Shown here: positions 23,681 through 36,599 of the stretch, one piece after another
Layout of the letters: every line of letters starts with the position of its first letter
Numbering within the stretch: the stretch's first letter is position 1
NCBI GenBank assembly: GCA_028571685.1
Contig: CM053140.1
Coordinates: 22,363,501-22,427,500, forward strand
Length of the DNA stretch: 64,000 nucleotides
Source of the DNA: Heterohyrax brucei
Taxonomy: Eukaryota > Chordata > Mammalia > Hyracoidea > Procaviidae
Direction: 5' to 3'
Position numbers and translations under genes: made by a program
The notes under the pieces: generated by a model
What the model was told of the DNA's origin: nothing
Databases searched by the model: none
What the model saw: the letters and a program-made list of their open reading frames with translations, nothing else

Positions 23681-25290
23681 AGCTGTGACTAACAATGTTT
23701 TGTGAGGCTTTTCTAGTGCTGGCCTTGTAACTCCTACCCAGGTCATCCAGCAGGACAGTGTGATAGTGCAGTCGAGGCCCACTAAGAGGACAGGTCAGTA
23801 TCTCCTTAAGTGAGAGCTCATTCCAGAGCAGTCAGGGAGATTTGGCCACCACCAAGGAAGAACGGCCTTGAGCTGAGAGAGCATTCTTTGGGTGCAGGAT
23901 CACTGTGCTGTAAAGCTCTTGGAAGCAAGTGCTAGACAGAGTGCCAGCTCAGAGCTGGTGGCAGGAGAGACCTAGCAACAAGAGACATTATGGTGGGCTT
24001 CCCAGCCACAAAGGCAGAAAGCTGAGTGTGCCTTTGGTCAGAGGCTGAGGGCCAGGTAGAGCCCTGCCTTCAGGAGGTGGGCAGAATAATCTGTGAGGAA
24101 ACACAGAATGGAACTCCTATGGAAAATCTGGCATCTCTTTGAAGTCCGCAGCTGGAAGTAATACAGAGACCCTGAGGTCCTCTGTAAATAGTGGGGCCAA
24201 AGCTATCATCAAGCAATAAAGGATAAAAAGAGCAAAGCATTAATAACATCCTGGGACACTGAGATAAGTCCGAGCCCCCAAATTATGTAAATTACCTCAA
24301 GGTTGTTTTTCAGAACAAACCAGATGGAAGCAACTCTAAGGTCATGCACAGAAACTCCCACTTCAATAGCTACATGTCCTTCCAATGGGAGCACTAGACA
24401 GCCAATCAGGACCTGGTGATGAAACAAAAGAACCAAGAAACTGCATGCACAACACCCTCTAAGAAGTCCTGCTACCATTCCCAGACAGCCCCCAAGAACG
24501 GAACTCTCTAGATCCTGTAACTGATTCAATCCCAAGTGACCTGGTTCGGGTTCAGGAGATCAGAGCAGCAATTTCTGTCTCCAGACGGGAGGATAACTGG
24601 GCCACCCATCCCCCAGGCACCAGGACGCAACCTTCACGGCAGCAAAACTTACTAAGTCCAAGTACCTCACAGACAGGGAAGGGCTCAGTCTCTGTGAGTG
24701 GGGCAAGACCTGGTACAAAGCTTGTAGGGTTCCTTATATTGGTAAGGGTAACAGGTAGTGTCATAGTCAGGAGGGGTAGGCAGGAAACAGCCTTTGGTTT
24801 CTGTTTTAGGGTTATACGTCAGCAACTGCATGAGGGAGCCCCTCCTGAAGAGTAAGATAATGATACGGAGATAGGAATAAAAAATAGGGGCTAACTCATT
24901 TCCAGATCATCGGCCTGAGGTGGTATCCATACATAGCCACATCTCAAACTGCCAGGAGAAATTGTTACATCTGCAATTACCCTTTTCAAATGCTGATTGG
25001 GTATTTAGCAATCATATGATGAGGTGGTCTATGGTGGTGATCAGGGTCCCTGGCTACCCTTGTTTCTTCCCCCTTGAGTAGACACGGGCCTGAAATCCTG
25101 AAGGAAATGTGGGAAGTTGACTGGCTCTGGCTACTTCCTGCTGTTTGGGGTTATAGTCCTGCCTGCCCGTCAGACCCATGTTCCTCAAGTACCCTGTCTT
25201 GAAAACACTGAGATGCCTGATGTACCTACCGCCTAGTTGGTGGTTCTAGGGCTGCATATTCGTGTAGGAGCAAGAGATTTGCTAGGAATC
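23681..25290 (+). repeat. Element U, copy 2 (unit 2)
   Basis: Close full-length match to U copy 1 (shared aagtgagagctcattccagag, cttgaaaacactgaga and gttatacgtcagcaactgca). It ends at gctaggaatc, where the kinase leader and Gly loop seen in c1 are deleted. Confidence 0.7.
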
Positions 25291-25920
25291 TCAAGCAAAG
25301 AGCTGAAAAGAGCCAAAAGAAATCCTCTAACCTCCTGACACTACACCAAGAGATAAAAATCATGAAGGATCTATACAATCCAAATACTTTAATGCCATTT
25401 CAAGCCATAGAGAAAAACACCATCTTTGGTATACTGATGGAGTACAGAGCGGGAGGAGACTTCTGTGATCATCTAAGACTCATGGCTTCATGAGTGAAAA
25501 AAAGGCACAGAAAAAATTTTGTCAGTTAGTGTATGCCCTACAGCTGTGAAACAAGAAATGTATTGTGCACAGAGACATCAAACGAGAAAATGTGCTCTTG
25601 TATCATAGAAGGAAAACACCAAACTTGCTGAACTTTGGTTCTGGAACTGAATTCACCACAGACAGCAAGTTGAACACTTCCTGTGGGAGTCTCCCTTATT
25701 ATGTTCCAGAACTCGTACCTGGATAAAAGTTCCATGGACACCCTCGTGGGTGTGTGGAGCCTGGGAGTCACCCCATATTTCATGGTAAGTGGATCTGCAC
25801 CTTTTCACAGAGATGCCTTAAATGAGCTACGAAAGTGGGTACTGGAGGAAGAGTCTAATATTCCTTTCTGTATGTCTATGTCATGTGAACACTCACTGAG
25901 TCAAGTATTCGTTTGTCACC
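25291..25920 (+). pseudogene. MARK-family kinase retropseudogene c3 (kinase part)
   Basis: Starts inside the N-lobe (AEKSQ region; leader and Gly loop missing). Despite frameshifts it keeps an intact catalytic loop when read in its local frame: IVHRDIKRENVLL, with HRD at 25568-25576. DFG has become NFG. PYYVPELVPG, GVWSLGVTPYFMVSGSAPFH and FCMSMSCEHSLSQ follow. It ends by the same fusion to a kinase leader as c1. No functional frame remains. Confidence 0.85.
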
Positions 25921-28076
25921 CACGTGCTCCACTTTAACCACACCACAAGGGCACCTCTTATCCAAAATCCCATTAGTCTTTGACACCACATTGAACAAGC
26001 CACAGAGCCACTTATCATTTCCTGTTGAAGAGGAAATCTATGTGGGACACTACCAACTCCTAAGAACCACTGGCAAGGGGACTGTTTTAGTCACCTAGTA
26101 CTGCTCTAACAGAAAATACTACAGTGGATAGTTTCACGAAGACAAACTTTATTGTCATAGTCCTGGAAGCCATAAATCTGTTCCTAAGTTATAAGTCCAC
26201 TCAACAAGAGAAATTATCATAGTACGGTGGGTAGAGTCTAAATTCAAGGAGAGCATCTTTGCACAGGAACCTCAGGTCCAAAGGATGCGCTCTGCTCTCG
26301 GTGCTGCCGTCTTAGTGGCACGAGGTTCCCAATTCTCTGTGCTCACTTCTCTCCCATATGTTCCACAGCTGGTAACTTGAGTCCTGCCTCACCAGGACAA
26401 CTGCTGCCCAGTCTCCATCATCAGTTATCACAGAGGCAGGATTCACAATACATAGGAGGAATGGCACCATACTGGGACTCATAGCCAAGTGAAATCAATA
26501 TATACGTTCTTGGGGGGACACAGCGCAATCCATGACAGCTACACTGGCCAGAGTCAATTTTCTCTGGCACATCAACACTGCCAAGAGGTAGCCAAGAGAA
26601 GAGCTGAAAAGAGGCAACAGACATCCTCCAACCTCCAAACACTAGACCCACAGATAAAAATCATGAAGGCTCTGCATCCTTGAAGAATTTTATGGGGTTT
26701 CAGGCTGTAGAGAATAACAACATCTTTGGTACAGTGATGGAGTACACAACTACAGGTGTCTTGTGTGATCATCTGGAAACTCATAGCTTCATGAGCTACA
26801 AAGAGCCCCCCCAAATATTCTGCCAATTACAGCTGGCCTTACAGGTTTGCAACAACTGTTGTACATAGGGATACCAAATCAGAATATGCGGTCTTGGATG
26901 AGAGAAGGAACATTAAACTTGCTGACATTGGTAGTCTGAGAACTGAATTCACCAATGGGAGCAACCTGAACACTTTCTATGGTAGTCTCCATTACTGTGC
27001 CTAGAACTCCTACAAGGAGAAAAGTACCACGGACCCCCTTGGATGTGTGAAGCCTGGAAATCACTGTAAACTTCAAGGTAAGTGGATCTCTGCCTTTCTA
27101 AGGAGAGACTTTAACTGAGCTATCAACTCAGGTATTAGAGGAAGGATATGACTTTCCTCTCCACATGTCTACACTATGTGAACACTTGCTAAGCCAAATA
27201 GTGATCTGTGACTCAAGAAAGACAGCCCTATCAGAGGACCTGCTAAAATTTATATACAGGAATATGGATGATGCAGACAAACAAAAGGTGTATGTGAAGC
27301 CCCTCCCAGACTATGAGGACCCCTGATGAATTGAGGCCAAAGTGAACACAGGTGAAAGGCAGAAAGAATTTCTTGACCCGCTGTTGAACCAAAAATACAG
27401 TGACGTGGTGGGCACCTATCTGATTCCAGGTTACAACACATCTGAGATGGACAGTCATGCCAGTACCGTGGAACCCCAGGGTGCAGCACATTGCACTGAT
27501 AGCCACACACCTTTCTCACTCCATGAGGTGCATCCTACCATCTATGCCAAACCCAAACGACATAGTTACAATGTACCTGTGCACTCCCACCTGTGACTAC
27601 TGTTTCTACAATATTTTGAAGAGTCTACCACATAGAAGGAAAGGAGTCTCCACCATATGTGTTTCTCCCTGCATCTCCCTGACACTCTTTCCTGTACCAA
27701 CAACCTAGGAGAGCCTGGACAGAGCCCAACCCAACCTGGGGACTGTGTCCCAACATAAGAATAGTGTGGAAACACAACCCAGTGTAATTCCCACATGTGT
27801 TTCTGTGGCTACCTCCTCTGCCCAGACCATCGTTAAGAATGGTAGAGCCCCAGTGGAAACTGGTTTTGCACAGGGAGTGTCATAACTAAGATCCTTAAAT
27901 GACAAGCAGCTGCAGGAGGTATCTGACCAGACTGTGACCCCAGCCCCTTCCCAGGTCAACAGCCAGGACCAGCAGAGTGCCACCACGATGCACTTTAGGC
28001 TCAGAAGAAGGTATCATTGTTGTATCTGTATCAACAGGGAACCCCAGACTGTGACCTCAGCCTCTCCCTCTGTCAC
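25921..28076 (+). pseudogene. MARK-family kinase retropseudogene c4 (leader through spacer)
   Basis: The most complete N-terminal start: frame 25913-26098 reads PVEEEIYVGHYQLLRTTGKGT, with the Gly-loop region in frame. An LTR (26083-26537) is inserted in the Gly loop. After it come VAKRRAEKRQ (the VAVK lysine replaced), VMEYTTTGVLCDHLETHSF, a shifted VHRDTK loop, the C-lobe, UBA (TGERQKEFLDPLLNQKYS, 27340-27400) and the long spacer (SHASTVEPQGAAH; KNGRAPVETGFAQGVS; SDQTVTPAPSQVNSQ). It extends about 60 bp past the point where the other modules end, before a short repeated piece and module c5. Confidence 0.87.
26083..26537 (-). mobile_element. Solo LTR, MaLR/ERVL-like, inserted in kinase copy c4
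   Basis: Antisense LTR of the same family as 75-593 (reads TGTTTTAGTCACC ... CATGACA on the plus strand). Flanks gggac and gctac are a possible worn 5-bp target duplication. Copy c2, which lacks the LTR, gives the empty site. Confidence 0.8.
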
Positions 28077-28973
28077 TTTGGGAGTCACCTTGTATTTCAT
28101 AGTAAATGGACTTCTGCCTTTTCATGGAGAAACCTCAACTGAGCTACGAAAGCAGGTATTGCAGGAAGAATATGATACTGCTTTCCACATATCTACACCA
28201 TGTAAACACTTTCTGAACCAAAGATTTGTGACACAAGAAAGACAACCACGGTCAGAGCACATTCTAGAGCATCTACACTCAAGGTAAACACTAAACAAAA
28301 ACAGAAGGTGGATGTGTAGCCATTCCTGGACCACGAGGACCCCAGGTGCATTGAGGCCACAGTGAACATGGATTACAGGCAGAAAGAGAGTCATGGCTCA
28401 CTCTTCAATCAAATACAGAATAATGTGATGGGCACCTATCCGATCCTAGGTCACAACACATCTGAAATGGGGTGTCACGCCAGTACTGAGAAACTTCAGA
28501 CTACAGCATACAGCACTGATAGCCACACAACTGTCTAATCCTGTGAGGGACATCCTACTATCCATAGTAAACCCAAACAACATGGTTACAGGGAACCTGC
28601 CATCCCCGCATATGGCTACTGTTACTACAGTATTTTGAAGAATCAAGCTGATCAAAGGAAAGGGTCCTCCACGGTTATGTGCTTCTCCCTCCATCTCCCC
28701 TGCAACATCCTTTGTGCACCAACAACTCGGGATAGCCTGGGCAGAGCCTCACCAAACTCTGGGACTGTGTGCCAAGGTGAGAAAGTGGGGTTCCAGAACC
28801 CAGCAGAGTCCCCGCCTGTGTTTCCATGGCTGCTACCTCGGCTCAGACCATCAGTGAGAATGATAGATCCCCAGGGGAAGCCAGTTTCCTATACGCAGTG
28901 TTACAACTTAAAGGATGAGTTCACACGGGAGCGAACTGACCAGACTTGACCCCAGCCTCTGCCTCTCTCATCC
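28077..28973 (+). pseudogene. Kinase C-lobe/UBA/spacer module c5
   Basis: Starts at LGVTLYFIVNGLLPFHGE without any N-lobe, just after a short QTVTSASPSVT piece. It continues through FHISTPCKHFLNQ, a UBA (NMDYRQKES-type in shifted frames, ~28370-28470) and spacer, to the fusion with c6. About 0.9 kb. Many stops. Confidence 0.85.
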
Positions 28974-29876
28974 TCAGAGTTACCCTGTACGTCACGGTAA
29001 GTCGATCTCTTCCTTTTCATGGACAGACCTTCACTGAGCCACAAAATCAGGTAATGTAGGAAAAACATGATACTCTTTTCACATGTATACGTCATGTGAA
29101 CACTCGCAGAGGAAAACAGTCATTCATGACCAAGGAAAATGAGCCAGCCCTATCAAAGGACATGCGAGAACATCCATGGATACAGATGAATGAAGGAGAA
29201 AAACAAGATGTGCAGCCACTTCTAGACTTTGAGGAATGCCCAGTGAACTGAGGCCAAAGGCAACATGGGTTACAGGCAGAAATAGATTCTTAACTCACTG
29301 CTGAAAGAAAAATACAGTGATGTGATGGGCACCTACCTGATTCTAGGTCCCAACACATCTGAGATGGAGAGTCAGGCCAGTAGCACGGAACCCCAGTGTG
29401 CGGCACACTGCACTGACAGCCACACATCTTTCTCAACCCATGAGCTACATCCTACCATCCATGCTAAATCCAAACAACGTACATACACAATACCTGCCAT
29501 TCCCACCTACGACTACTGTTTCCATAACGTTTTCAACAATCTAGCTGATAAAAGGAAGGGGGCCTCCATCAAATGTGCTTCTCCCTGTGTCCCTTGTAAC
29601 GTCCTTCCTGCCCCAACAACCCAGGTTAGCCTGGGCAGAGTTCAACCAAAACAATGAGTTGCGTTCCAAGGTTAGAAAAAGTGTGATGGTGGAATCCAGC
29701 GGGTTCATGGTGTGTGCTTCCACGGCTGCCTCCTCCACCAAGACCATCAGTAAGGATGGCGGAGCCCCAGAAGAACCCAGTTTCCCACAGGGAGTGTCAC
29801 AACTAAGATCCTTCATTGATGAGCAGATATGGGAGGGACCTGACCAGATGGTGAACCCAGCCTCTCCCTCTGTCCC
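28974..29876 (+). pseudogene. Kinase C-lobe/UBA/spacer module c6
   Basis: Starts at RVTLYVTVSRSLPFHG, equivalent to the same kinase position as c5, fused after the spacer end (TPASASLIL). UBA at ~29260-29370 (MGTYLILGPNTSEME in frame 29322-29657). Spacer with SKDGGAPEEPSFPQGVSQLR and NPASPSV at its end. 903 bp. Confidence 0.85.
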
Positions 29877-31130
29877 TGGGAGTCACCCTGTACTTCATGG
29901 TCAATGGATCTCAGCCTTTCCAGGGAGAAACTTTAACTGAGCTACGAAAAGGGGCGGTGCCTGAAGAATATAATAGTCCTTTTCCACATGTCTATGCCAC
30001 GTGAACACTTATTGAGCCAAATACTCACTGGTGACCCAAGAAAGAAAGGCACATCAGTGGACATCTTAGGATATCCACAGATGAAACTGATGACGAAGAA
30101 AACAAAAGGTGTATGTGTAGCCACTTGGAGATTGTGAGGACCCCTCATATTGAAGTCACGGTGAACAGGCAGGAAGAGACACACTACTCACTCTTGAATC
30201 AAAAATACAGTCACGTGAAGGGCACCTATCTGATCAAAGCTCACAACAGATATGAAATGGAGAGTCACACCACTACCAAGAATCCCCAGGCTGCAGCACA
30301 GTGCACTGACAGACACACACTCTTTCATCCCATGATGAACATCATACTAACTGTGCTAAACTGAAATGGAGTCGTTAGACCGTCCCTTCCATTCCCACTT
30401 ATGACTACTGTTCCTGCAAAGCTTGGAAGAGTCTAGCTGATAGAAACAAAGGGGTCTCCATGGTACGTGCTTCTCCCTGAGTCTCCCGTGCAGCATCCTT
30501 CTTCCTGCACCAACAACCTGGGATCGCCTGGGCAGAGTCCAATTAAACCATGAGGACTGTGCGCCAAGGTGACAAAAAACGTGGTGCCACAACCCAGCAC
30601 AGTCCTCGCAAGAGTTTCTGTGGCAACCTTCTTAGCCCAGACCATCAATAAGAATGATGGAGCCCTAGTGGAGAACACTTTCTGCCAGCCTCTCCTTCGG
30701 TCAACAGCCAGGACAAGTAGGGTGTCACTGGGAGATTCTTTAAACTCATAACTTCGTTGGAATTTCATCAAAAGGGAACAAAAGCTATGTGACAGCAAAG
30801 TTGTAGAAGAGACCCTCAAATCTCAAGAGGCCAAGCACCAGTCTCTCAAGTTTAAGTGGAGGATCAAAATCACCAGTTCCATGGAGCCCAACGAAACGAA
30901 GCGGGAGGATCCGCCAAGTGGTGGACACCCACCGACAAGTACACGCTGCTGTGTATGAGCAGCACATGAGGACTGCAGGACTTTGCTCAGTGGAGGATGG
31001 AATTGTGCACACTGCCCCTGTGGACTCTCAACCAGGGAAAGGGGAGAGAATTTCAGGCATCTCTGAGGCCTTCAATAGCATCGCCTCGAAAATGAGCAGG
31101 GAGCATGTACTTTGCAATGCTGACAGCAGT
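29877..31130 (+). pseudogene. Kinase module c7 with KA1 end
   Basis: Starts at GVTLYFMVNGSQPFQGE. UBA ~30155-30260 (LLNQKYSHVKGTYLI). Spacer with KNDGALVENTF, then a deletion of part of the spacer end. The KA1 tail is at 30795-31100 (QEAKHQSLKFKWR; ITSSMEPNETKRED; LLCM*-type and FRHL/RISGISEAFNSIASKM in shifted frames). The SSMEPNE wording matches MARK2/MARK1-type KA1 regions. It closes the unit-2 run of modules. Confidence 0.85.
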
Positions 31131-31177
31131 TGCCTGGGACAAATGAGGAGTTCACACATAGAAGCTCCCACATGATC

Positions 31178-31338
31178 AGGCAGTGTTGTTGTACATAGTC
31201 ACTATGAGTTGGAACCTACTCGAGGGGAGCAGTGTTTTGTTCTGTTGTACACAGAGTCACTATGAGTTGGAACCTACTCGAGGGGAGCAAACCACGTAAC
31301 AATGCCACAAGAGGAATTCAGAAGAGATCAACTGAGAC
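31178..31338 (+). mobile_element. RTE tail (partly duplicated) and short RTE piece (unit junction 3)
   Basis: The RTE tail segment ending cctactcgaggggagc is present twice in tandem (about 31180-31229 and 31231-31286). It is followed by the start of the internal RTE piece (gaggaattcagaagagatca), cut short by a deletion that also removed the first ~0.9 kb of element U. Confidence 0.75.
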
Positions 31339-32139
31339 ATGCTCCCCGTCCCCCAGGCACCAGGATGCTACCTTCATGGCAGCAAAATGTATTAAGTCAA
31401 TGTACCGTAAAGACAGGGAAGGGGTCAATCTCTATGAGTGGGGAAAGGCCTGGTACAAAGCTTGCAGGGTTCCTTATATTGGTAAGGGTAAAAAGTACTC
31501 TCCTAGTCAGTAGGGGTAGCTAGGAAATAGCCTTTTGTTTCAGTTTTAGGGTTATACATCAGCAACTGCATGATGGGTTCCCACCTGAAAGAGAAGATAA
31601 ATGGTATCGTGACAGGATTAACACAGGGGATAGGTCATTTCTAGACTATCCTCCTGAGGTGGTACCTGTATATAGCCACATCTCAAACTGCCAGGAGGTC
31701 ACAACTGCAATTACCCTTCTCAAACATTGATTGTTTAGTGAACACATGATGAGGTGGTCTGTGGTGGCGATCAAGTTCCCTAGCTACCTTGGTCACTTCT
31801 CCCTTGAGGAGACATGGGCCTGAAATCTTGAAGGGAATGTGGGACGTCGACTCGCTCTGGCTACTTCCTGCTGTTTGGGGTTGTAGTCCTGCCTACCCGG
31901 CAGACCCATGTTCCTCAAGTACCCTGTCTTGATAACAGTGGGATGCGTGATCTACCTACTGCCCCGCTAGGGGTCATAGGCTGCATATCCTTGTAGGACC
32001 ATGAGATTCACTAGCAATGGTTGTAACTTAGAGCCATGTCTTTTATCTTAGAAGCCAAATTCAAGATGTGCTGTATGTTGTCGTGGACCCAGCCAGACTT
32101 ATTAACATAAAAACAACACTGTTCCTTGAGACATAGGCA
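31339..32139 (+). repeat. Element U, copy 3 (unit 3, 5' deleted)
   Basis: Matches the second half of U copies 1 and 2, from the ccccaggcaccaggatg landmark to the agacataggcaggtgct end. Confidence 0.7.
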
Positions 32140-33606
32140 GGTGCTGTCCTCAGCTTCTGTTAAAAGGTCAAGGGAATCAATGTGGGACACTATCACCAGC
32201 TAAGACCATCGGCAAGTGGACGTGGGTCAGAGGCAAGTTTTCTTGGCACATCATCAAGGGCGAAGAGGTAGCCAAGAAGATTTGAGAAGAGCCCAGAGAC
32301 ATTCTCCAACCTCCTGACACCATACCCAGAGTTAAGTATCACAAAGGGTCTCCAGGATCCAAATATTTTAATGCTGTTGCAAGTCATAGAGAATAAGAAC
32401 GTCTTTGGTATAGTGATGAAGTACGTAACCGCAGGGGACTTACTGATCATTTATAGACTCATGACTTCATGGGCCAGAAAGAAGCCCCCAAAATATTCTG
32501 CCAATTAGTGTTGGCCCTACAGGTTTGTCACACAACTGTGTTACACATGGGGTTATCACACCAGAAACCATGTACTTGGATGAGAGAAGAAACATCAAAC
32601 TTGCCGACATTGATTTGGGAACTAAATTTACCAAAGGGAGTGAGCTGAGTACTTTCTGTAGCAGTCTCCATTGTTATGATCAGAACTCCTACAGGGAGAG
32701 AAGTACTACGGACTCTCTTGGACGTGTGGAGCCTGGAAGTCACCCTATACTTCATGGTAAGTGGATCTCTGCCTTTTCATGGAGAGACTTTAACTGAGCT
32801 ACCAAAGCATGTACTGGGGGAAGAACATGACATTGCTTTCCATGTGTCTATGCCACGTAAATGCTTGCTAAGCGAAATATTCATTTGTGACACAAGAAAG
32901 ACAGGCACATCAAAGGACACGCTAGAACAGCCACAGATGAATATGGATAACGAAAAACACAAAAGCTGGATGTGCAGACACTCCCAGGCTATGAGGATCC
33001 TCAGTCCATTGAGGCCATGGGGAACATGGGTTACAGGCAGGAACAGATTCAGGACTCTTGAATCAAAAGTACAGTGAGGTCATGGGAACCAATCTGGTTC
33101 TATGTTCCAACATATCTGAGATAACAGACTCATGCTAGTCCCGTGGAACTAACCCCAGAGTGCAGCATGCTGCACTGATAGTCAGGCCTCTTTCTCATCC
33201 CATGAGGTATATTCTACCATTCATGCTAAATCCAACTGACGTAGTTACACCGTTCCTGCCATTCCCACCTATAACTTCTATGATGCTCCAAAGAGTCTAG
33301 CAGAAAGAAGGGAAGGGGATTCTATGGTATATGCTTCCTCCTCAGCCAAGTCCTTCATGCACCAACAACCCAGGATAGCCTGGGCAGAACCCAACCAAAC
33401 CTCAGGACTGAGTCCCAAGCTGAGGAAAAATGCAGTGTCACAAGCCAATAGATTCCCTGTGTGTGTTTCCATGGCTGCCTCCTCCACCAAGACCATCAAT
33501 AAGAATGGTGGAGTCCCAGCGGAAACCAGTTGCCCACGATCCTTATTGATGAGCAGGTCTGGGAGGTACCTGAGCAGACAGTGAACTCAGCCTCTCCCTC
33601 TGTCAC
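32140..33606 (+). pseudogene. MARK-family kinase retropseudogene c8 (leader through spacer)
   Basis: LTR/U-linked leader as in c1 (GHY at about 32186). The VAVK site reads VAKKI, so the lysine is kept here, followed by a stop. FGIVMKYVTAGDLL is followed by a destroyed catalytic loop (CVTHGVITPETMYLD), IDLGTKFTKGSELSTFCSSL, and in frame 32676-33077 WSLEVTLYFMVSGSLPFHGE and HVSMPRKCLLSE. UBA ~33015-33125 and spacer (KNGGVPAETSCP) end in a fusion to c9. Confidence 0.86.
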
Positions 33607-34506
33607 TGGGAGTCACCCTGTACTTCATGGTAAGTGGATCTCAACCTTTCCATGGAGAAACCTTAACTGAGCTACAAAAGGAGGCACTGGAGAAAGAACA
33701 CGAAATTCCTTTCTACATGTCCATGCCATGTGAACACTCATGGAAAAAATACTCATCGGTGACCCAGGAGAGAGAGCCACTTCAGAGGACATCCTAAGAC
33801 ATCCAGAGATGAACACTAAGGATGAAGAAAACAGAAGATGTAGGTACAGCCACTCCCAGACTATGAGGACACCTGGTGTATTGAGACCACAGTGGACATG
33901 AGTTAGAGACAGGAATAGATTCATTACTCATCCTTGAATCAAAAGCACAGTGACATAATGGGCACCTATCTCATCGTAGTTCACAACACCCATGAAATAG
34001 AGTCATGCCGCTACCAAGGATCCCCAGGCTGCAGCACACTGCACTGACAGCCACACTTTTCTCATCCCATGACGGACATCCTTCCACTCGTGCTAAACGC
34101 AAACGGGGCTCTTATACCATACCTGCCATTCCCACCTACGACGACTGTTTCTACAATGCTTTGAAGAGTCTAGCTGATAGACAAGGGGGTCTCCATAGTA
34201 TGTGCTTCTTCCTAAGTCTCCCTGGCAAAGCCCTTCCTGCACTAACATCCCAGGATAGCCTGGACAGAGCTCAACCAAACCTGGGGACTTTGTGGCATGG
34301 TGAGAAAAACTGCAGAGCAACAATCTAGTAGACTACATATGTATGTTTCCATGGCTGCCTCCCCCATCCAGATCATCATGAAGAAGGATGGAGTCCCATG
34401 GGAATCCAGTATCCCACATGGAGGGTCACAGCTAAGATCCTGTAATGGTGAGCAGGTGTGGAAAGTACCTGATCAGACTGTGTCCCCAGCCTCTCCCTGA
34501 GTCAAC
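33607..34506 (+). pseudogene. Kinase C-lobe/UBA/spacer module c9
   Basis: Starts at GVTLYFMVSGSQPFHGE after NSASPSVT. UBA ~33905-33990, spacer with KKDGVPWESSIPHGGSQLR, ending VSPASP-type sequence. 900 bp. It is the unit-3 counterpart of c5 and c6. Confidence 0.85.
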
Positions 34507-35563
34507 CGGGGATTCACCTGCACATCATGCTAAGTGGATCTCTGATTTTTGATGGAAAGACCTTCACTGAGCTGTGAAAACAGGTATAAAAGGTATAATA
34601 CGATATTCTTTTCCACAGGTCTACACCATGTTAACACTTCCTGAGCCAAATAATCATTTGGATCCAACAAAGAGAGTCACATCAGAGGACAACCTGGAAC
34701 TTCTATGGATGAAGATGGATGATGAAAAGAAACAAAATATGTATGTGCAGCTACTGCCAGACAATGAATACCCCTAGTACACTGAGCCTGTGTTGAACTT
34801 GGACTATAGGCGGGAAGAGATTCAAGACTCATTCTGGAATCAGAACTACAATGACGTGGTGGTCATCAATCTGATCCTAAGTCATAATCAGCTGAGATAT
34901 ACAGTCATGCCAGTACTGTGGAACCCCAAAGTGCAGCACATGGCACTGATAGCCACGCACTTCTCTCAATCCATAAGAAATATCCTCCTGCCCATTCTAA
35001 AGCCAAACAAGTTAGTTACAATGTACCTGCCATTCCCATCAATGACTACAGTTATTTGAACTGTCTAGCTGGTAGAAGAAGCTCTACGCTTCTTCAGACT
35101 CCGTTACAAAGCCCTTCCCACAACAACTACCCACAACAACTTCCCACAACAACAGAAGAGCCTGGGTAAACCCCAACCAAACTTAGGTATTGTATGCCAA
35201 GCTGAAAAATAGTGTGGAGACACAAGCTAGGAGAGTCCTCACATGTGTTTCTGTGGCTGCCTCCTCCATCCAGACCATCAAGAAGAATGGTGGAGTCCCA
35301 GTGGAAACCAGTTTCCCACAGAGAGTGTCCCACTAAGAGCCTTCAATGATGACCAGGTACGGGAGGTGTCTGACTAGACTGTGACCCCAGCTTCTCCCTC
35401 TGTCCATAGCCAGCGAACAGCATTGTGCCACTACGAGGTTTTTAAGCTCATGAGAAGATAACTTGATCGTCCATGTGTCAAAAGGAAGGGAAGGTTTGTG
35501 ACCACAGTGTTGTAGTGAGATACTCAAACTTGAGAGAGAAAGCCACGCTCTCTGAAGTCCACA

Positions 35564-36377
35564 TGTTGTTGTTAGGATCCATTGACTCGGTTCCAGCTCA
35601 TAGCAACCCTACGCACAACAGAATGAAACGCAGCCCGGTCTGGTGCCATGTCTACCATCGTTCTTATGCTTAAGCCCATCTTTGCAGCCACTGTCAATCT
35701 ACTTCATCAAGGGTCTTCCTCTTTTTTGCTGACCCTCCACTCTATTAAAAATGATGTCCTTCTCCAGGGACTGAGCCCTCCTGACAACATGTCCAAACTA
35801 TGTGAGACACAGACTCACCATTTTTTGCTTTCAAAGAGCACTCTGGTTGTACTTGTTCAGAACAGACCTGTTTGTTCTTTCAGCAGTTTGTGGTACACTC
35901 AAAAATTCTCCAATATTACAATTAAAAGGCAGCAGTTCTTCTGTCTGCCTTGTTCACTGTCTAGTTTTTACACGCATATGGTGCTATTGAAAAAACCACG
36001 GCTTGGGTCAGGCACACCTTAGTCATCACGGGGACATCTTTTCAATAACTGAAAGAGGTCCTTTGAGGCAGATTTTTCCAATGCAACGTGTCTTTTCATT
36101 TCTTCAGTGCTGCCTCCATGAGCACTGACTGTGGAACCAAGTACAACAGAATCCTTGACAACTCCAATCCTTTCTCCACTTATTACAATGTGCTTACTGG
36201 CCCAGTTGTGAGGATTTTTGCTTTCTTGATGTTAAGTTGCAATCCACATTGAAGGCTGTGGTCTTCCATCTTCCTCAGTGTTTCATATCCTCTTCACTCC
36301 CAGCAAGTAAGGTGATGTCATCTGCATAACACAAGTTCTTAATCCAATCCTGAAAACTCGTTCTTCATCTAATACAG
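35564..36377 (-). mobile_element. RTE (BovB-like) LINE fragment inserted in c10
   Basis: Antisense RTE: the 3' tail (rc of gttgttgttaggatcc at the left edge) runs through to the reverse-transcriptase region. The minus strand reads a YA(D/E)DITLLAG-type catalytic motif near 36310-36340. 5' truncated. It lies between pre-KA1 and KA1 of the kinase copy. Confidence 0.85.
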
Positions 36378-36599
36378 GTTATGATACCTTATTTTGTCTT
36401 CTTGAGGATGAAAGCCACCAGTGCTATGAAGCCCAAGTGGATGATGGGGGATACCTGGCAATCGCTGGATGCCAATGGCCATGAGTGCAATCTCATCGAC
36501 AAGTACACGTTACTGTGTATGAACGGTGTGCCCGCACAGCAGGACTTTGTTGAGTGGAGGGCAGATGTGTGAATCCTGCTTTGCTGGACTGTCAGTGGG

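Noticed and set aside
21700..34550. Repeated gtaagtgg sequences as splice donors in the kinase copies
   Set aside because: They are codons of FMVSG in the kinase C-lobe (atg gta agt gga), and the reading continues through them, so the copies are intronless.
26960..35400. CRISPR-like or satellite array
   Set aside because: The ~0.9-kb periodicity is a coding-derived module, with no short spaced repeats.
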